Source: CAYUFB01 sp964444125 (lineage in GTDB: Bacteria > Patescibacteriota > Dojkabacteria > B142 > JAFGMG01). Taken from it: a stretch of 7,942 nucleotides of DNA. The notes under the pieces were generated by a model. The model saw nothing but the letters and a program-made list of their open reading frames with translations, had not been told where the DNA came from and searched no databases. Shown piece after piece: positions 5,351 through 7,942 of this stretch. Position numbers and translations under genes: made by a program. Numbering within the stretch: position 1 is the first letter of the stretch; each line of letters opens with the position of its first letter. The stretch spans positions 1 through 7,942 of the forward strand of contig CAYUFB010000032.1 in NCBI GenBank assembly GCA_964444125.1, given 5' to 3'.

Positions 5351-6502
5351 TCAAGCAAGACTCTTTTCCAAAATAGCTTTTATCTCTTCGGCTTTCAAAG
5401 CAAATTCACCAATGCCTCTTTGTTCTAGTCTCTCTGTAATTGTATCAAAATGCTCATCTGTGATATTCCACTCTTTCAAACTCATCTTGACCCCAAGAGA
5501 TTTGAAAAATTCATAAGTTTTAGCTATCGCTTGATCTATCACTTCATCAGAGTCTCCTTCAAGTCCCCAGACTGCTTGTGCATACCTGATCATCTTGTCT
5601 CGTTTCTGAATTTTTGCAACAACTTCCATCCATCGTGGTGTGATTATTGCAAGGCCACCAGCATGAGGGATGTCATAAAAAGCACTGATTTCATGCTCGA
5701 TCATATGAGTTGCCCAGTCTTGACTATGTCCCATTTCAAGAAGACCATTTAGAGCCATGGTTGCAGAGTACATCAGATTTGCTCTGGCGGTATAGTCATC
5801 TGGCTTTTCTAGTGCTATTGGTGCGTTTTCAATTAGTGTCTTGATGATGCTCTCTGCAAACATATCTTGCAAAGGAGTATCTGAAGTAGTATTTATATAT
5901 TGCTCAAGTACGTGAGAGTAAGTGTCGATAGCTCCATATGCAGTTTGATCTTTTGGTACGCTATAGAGATTTTGCGGATCAAGAATTGAGAAAACTGGTG
6001 AAACCTGTGGTCTAGAAAAATGCAATTTCAAATTTTCTGCCCAATTAGTGATAACTGCTGTAGGATTCATTTCACTACCTGTAGCAGATAGTGTCAAAAC
6101 AACAGCAAGAGGTACGTACTTTTCAGGTTCAGCAGTCTCTTTGACTAAAAAATCCCAAGCATCACCATCATAATGCATAGCTGACGCAAGTAACTTGGAT
6201 CCATCAACTGTGCTACCACCACCAATTGCTAATATTAAATCAGGATCGAAGGATTTGAATTCTTCGATTGCCTTTCTGATTGTTTCAACTCTTGGATTTG
6301 GTTCAATTCCTCCAAATTCTTTGACTTCAAATCCTTCAAGTTGCTTCATCACTTTGTCATAAATACCATTTTTTTTGATACTGCCTCCTCCGTAAGTTAC
6401 CAATACTTTGTTGCCTACTTCTTTGGCCAATTGCCCTATTCGGTTCATTGACTCCTTGCCAAAGACGAGTTTGGTTGGATTATGGTGTGTGAAATCTTGC
6501 AT
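5351..6502 (-). CDS. yqhD: Iron-containing alcohol dehydrogenase, YqhD/BdhA type (NADPH-dependent aldehyde reductase)
   Basis: 383 residues, close to the 387 of E. coli YqhD and alignable along its whole length from memory (shared HNPTKLVFGK, VTYGGGSIKKNGIYD, EFGGIEPNP, TLSATGSEMNPTAVI and QDWATHMIEHE segments). It should be a soluble enzyme reducing short aldehydes to alcohols. The GGGS at 38-41 and the cofactor loop GGGSTVDGSK at 94-103 are intact. The four metal ligands known for this family are present at D193, H197, H266 and H280, each one residue below the YqhD numbering, so activity is expected. A perfect TATAAT ends 6 nt before the ATG, which suggests a leaderless or nearly leaderless message. 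The gene is flanked on both sides by inward-facing heptad arrays with other small repeats in between. Confidence 0.93.
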   Translation of the reverse strand: MQDFTHHNPTKLVFGKESMNRIGQLAKEVGNKVLVTYGGGSIKKNGIYDKVMKQLEGFEVKEFGGIEPNPRVETIRKAIEEFKSFDPDLILAIGGGSTVDGSKLLASAMHYDGDAWDFLVKETAEPEKYVPLAVVLTLSATGSEMNPTAVITNWAENLKLHFSRPQVSPVFSILDPQNLYSVPKDQTAYGAIDTYSHVLEQYINTTSDTPLQDMFAESIIKTLIENAPIALEKPDDYTARANLMYSATMALNGLLEMGHSQDWATHMIEHEISAFYDIPHAGGLAIITPRWMEVVAKIQKRDKMIRYAQAVWGLEGDSDEVIDQAIAKTYEFFKSLGVKMSLKEWNITDEHFDTITERLEQRGIGEFALKAEEIKAILEKSLA

Positions 6503-6508
6503 GAGAAA

Positions 6509-6514
6509 ATTATA
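6509..6514 (-). promoter_or_regulatory. TATAAT -10 element just upstream of the dehydrogenase ATG
   Basis: A perfect -10 hexamer on the minus strand leaves only 6 nt to the ATG (6502). Transcription would start at or next to the A of the start codon. No good -35 is seen 17 bp upstream; that position falls in the repeat at 6526-6547. Confidence 0.45.
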
Positions 6515-6525
6515 AAAAGTAAAAT

Positions 6526-6547
6526 ACCCTTCGACTTCTCTCAGGGT
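6526..6547. repeat. ACCCT...AGGGT repeat (PERSRR-type interspersed repeat)
   Basis: The minus strand reads ACCCTGAGAGAAGTCGAAGG, then GT, with 5-bp inverted ends. A closely related sequence, translating to HPERSRR in one frame, is scattered through the spacers of many unrelated bacterial genomes as I recall. Here it separates the heptad array from the dehydrogenase promoter. Confidence 0.6.
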
Positions 6548-6617
6548 GAACAGTATTCAGTCTACAGCATACAGCATTCAGTACATAGCGTTGAGTTTTG
6601 AGTCTTGAGTGATGAGT
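6548..6617 (-). repeat. Heptad repeat array, 10 units, facing the dehydrogenase gene
   Basis: Ten uninterrupted in-phase 7-nt units on the minus strand. The distal four are ACTCANN-type and the proximal ones ACTGAAT/GCTGTAT-type, the same two flavours found in the 2211-2287 array but in one run. It points at the dehydrogenase start with the 6526-6547 repeat in between. Confidence 0.85.
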
Positions 6618-6648
6618 AATAACAATTAAAGATTTCTTACTCAAAGCT

Positions 6649-6679
6649 CCTGCCTTCGCTACAGCTACGGCAAGGCAGG
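6649..6679. repeat. CCTGCCTT / AAGGCAGG hairpin
   Basis: Perfect 8-nt arms (6649-6656, 6672-6679) flank a 15-nt loop containing the direct repeat GCTAC-A-GCTAC. It lies midway between two divergent heptad arrays and resembles the GC palindromes at 2659-2706. Confidence 0.65.
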
Positions 6680-6683
6680 CACT

Positions 6684-6725
6684 ACTCGACACTCAATACT
6701 CAATACTCACAGCTCATGACTCAAG
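6684..6725 (+). repeat. Heptad repeat array, 6 units, abutting the 3' end of the second EamA gene
   Basis: Six 7-nt units on the plus strand, mostly ACTCAAT-like, ending 1 nt before the reverse-complemented stop codon (6727-6729). They are inverted relative to the ACTCANN units at 6590-6617, so the two arms could pair into a long cruciform around the hairpin at 6649-6679. Confidence 0.8.
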
Positions 6726-6726
6726 G

Positions 6727-7593
6727 CTATAACGATAGTGCTGTCACTCCAACTACCACAATCAGTATACCAAGATATTGTGGTTTTGAGATCCTTTCTT
6801 TCAAGAAAATATAGGCAAATATTGCAGTTATAATTGAAGCCATATTTAATAATGTGACTATTATTGCTGTCTGCCCAGATGTATTGCTAATTGCCCACGA
6901 AAAACCTGCCCAACCAATCATTTCAAGTAAACCTAATAATGATGTGAAAGCAATTTTGTTTTTTGGAGGCAGAATCTTTTTCCTGGCAATTAAGAAAAAT
7001 CCAATAAATAACAATAATGAAGAAAAAACTTTGATCATTAAAAGTCTAAATTGCCAGTTTCCTGCATCTGTAAATTCACCAAGTAGTGGGAAATAAAAGC
7101 CGTGAATCATCATTGCAAAAATAATTACAGGAAGTCCCGGCATGAAGTCTTTGATATGAAATCCGTCTTTTTTTACTTCTCTCCAATCTATACTTACTAG
7201 TATCGATCCAATGATTATTATGATTATAAAGAAAAATTTTGACAATGTGATTTGCTCACTTAATATGAAAACTGCGTATAGTGTTGTGATCAAAGGATAT
7301 GTGCTTATTAGAGCATTAGATACTGTGACATTACCTATTTGAAAAGCTTTGTATACACTGAAATACAACAATAATTCTCCTACGGAAAAAACCAAACTAG
7401 TAAGTAATAATGATGTGGTGACACTCTCGAAACTATTTGTAAATAATGTGAAAAGAAAGACAAAAAAGACTCCAGAAATTGAAGACATAGTAAGCGTCTG
7501 CAAAATAGTCAGCCCGGAAAGTGACTTCTTGATTACAATATTAGCCGATCCAAATCCAAGTGAACTAATTAGTGCGCCAACAATTGCAGTCAT
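6727..7593 (-). CDS. EamA/DMT-family membrane transporter (second)
   Basis: 288 residues with about ten membrane segments in two EamA repeats: the first ends near 90-135 (GNVTVSNALISTYPLITTLY, then VFILSEQITLSKFF), the second near 235-288 (SGQTAIIVTLLNMASIITAI, then FLKERISKPQYLGILIVVVG). The short glutamate-containing SEQITL and KERISK linkers before the last helix of each half are characteristic. The cargo is unknown. The protein differs clearly from the first transporter in the window, so it is not a recent duplicate. The next gene upstream on the same strand ends 63 bases before this start, so they may be co-transcribed. No Shine-Dalgarno sequence is visible. A heptad array touches the 3' end. 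Confidence 0.88.
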   Translation of the reverse strand: MTAIVGALISSLGFGSANIVIKKSLSGLTILQTLTMSSISGVFFVFLFTLFTNSFESVTTSLLLTSLVFSVGELLLYFSVYKAFQIGNVTVSNALISTYPLITTLYAVFILSEQITLSKFFFIIIIIIGSILVSIDWREVKKDGFHIKDFMPGLPVIIFAMMIHGFYFPLLGEFTDAGNWQFRLLMIKVFSSLLLFIGFFLIARKKILPPKNKIAFTSLLGLLEMIGWAGFSWAISNTSGQTAIIVTLLNMASIITAIFAYIFLKERISKPQYLGILIVVVGVTALSL

Positions 7594-7656
7594 AGATATA
7601 CATTAAATATACGTGATTTTAAGCTTTATTTTTGATATCCGCAAGTCAATGGTTTA

Positions 7657-7929
7657 TTACTTCCTAAACAGATAACCATTCACATTTCGGATATTTAGAA
7701 TCTTTTCATCTCCTTCTTTTGTAACACTTACCTCCATGGTTTCAATAATAATTTTGAATTTACCAGTGGAGTCTTCTACTATAATTGGGTCTTTTGGATA
7801 AACATAGGATAAATTTCCTGCATTTTCAATTACTTCTAAAACTTCATCTTCTAGATCAATCTCATAACTTCTGTTGTTTTCTTTAATTATTAAATTATTT
7901 CTATTACCAAAAAATACTAGATTTTCCAT
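7657..7929 (-). CDS. Small beta-rich protein of unknown function (start may lie beyond the window)
   Basis: 90 residues from the ATG at 7929, acidic, with alternating hydrophobic/charged stretches such as KFKIIIETMEVSVTKEG suggesting mainly beta strands; no membrane segment and no cysteines. I do not recognise a family. The reading frame stays open upstream to the window edge (D-K-P-T before the Met) and no Shine-Dalgarno sequence marks this ATG, so the real start could be farther right. It is followed on the same strand by the EamA transporter after 63 bases, so the two may share a transcript, which gives no hint of function. Confidence 0.6.
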   Translation of the reverse strand: MENLVFFGNRNNLIIKENNRSYEIDLEDEVLEVIENAGNLSYVYPKDPIIVEDSTGKFKIIIETMEVSVTKEGDEKILNIRNVNGYLFRK

Positions 7930-7942
7930 TGTTGGTTTATCT

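Noticed and set aside
5339..5353. Rho-independent terminator for the dehydrogenase
   Set aside because: The hairpin stem is only 4 bp and no T-run follows on the minus strand.
5123..5428. 101-codon plus-strand open frame with RSQIATSS and RSQNVTSS
   Set aside because: Formed by palindromic ORF6N-like modules and heptads, then runs antisense into the dehydrogenase. The residues reflect the repeat, not a gene.
6510..6692. 60-codon minus-strand open frame containing HPERSRR
   Set aside because: It lies wholly in repeats (PERSRR-type repeat, heptads, GC hairpin); the peptide is a translation of repeat DNA with no coding signs.
6548..6725. CRISPR array
   Set aside because: The repeats are 7-nt tandem units without spacers of constant length; no cas gene is present.
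6854..7606. Two plus-strand open frames (6854-7096 and 7349-7606)
   Set aside because: Antisense shadows of the second EamA transporter with no independent support.
1..7942. Alternative genetic code with TGA read as an amino acid
   Set aside because: TGA ends the reductase, the dehydrogenase and the plus-strand membrane protein at natural family or domain ends; no gene needs TGA readthrough.

Overview
This is an AT-rich bacterial window using the standard code, since several genes end in TGA. Start codons show almost no Shine-Dalgarno sequence. The gene types (small EamA transporters, an AbiEii-like toxin tail, an ORF6N protein, a short 2-deoxyribosyltransferase-like protein) and the repeat-filled spacers suggest a Candidate Phyla Radiation/Patescibacteria-type genome. 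That placement is inference: no ribosomal or marker gene is present.

Layout, left to right. Bases 2-169 hold the 3' end of an AbiEii-like gene (+). Next, on the minus strand, come an EamA transporter (224-1087), a short acetyltransferase-like remnant (1164-1256) and an aldo/keto reductase fold protein with a degraded catalytic tetrad (1290-2210). The long gap 2211-2889 has no gene. It holds a heptad repeat array, a small GC hairpin, a roughly 360-bp element bounded by 14-bp inverted repeats and full of hairpins, and a promoter. The only complete plus-strand gene (2890-4068) encodes a membrane-anchored outer-face protein of unknown function. It converges on a frameshifted nucleoside 2-deoxyribosyltransferase-like gene (4084-4456), which is followed by an ORF6N-domain protein (4534-5058). 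The spacer 5059-5350 contains two repeat modules resembling pieces of ORF6N genes plus a heptad array. Then come a YqhD-type iron-containing alcohol dehydrogenase (5351-6502), a repeat-packed spacer (6503-6726), a second EamA transporter (6727-7593) and a small unknown protein (7657-7929).

There is no obvious shared pathway. The two oxidoreductases, the transporters and the deoxyribosyltransferase-like protein look like separate accessory functions. The most striking signal is the repeats. Six arrays share one degenerate 7-nt unit, roughly RCTSAWN. All six face toward an adjacent gene boundary. The reductase gene is bracketed on both sides, directly against its start codon and 3 nt from its stop codon. 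The dehydrogenase gene is bracketed the same way with other small repeats interposed. This resembles a cassette arrangement and is the main candidate for something undescribed.
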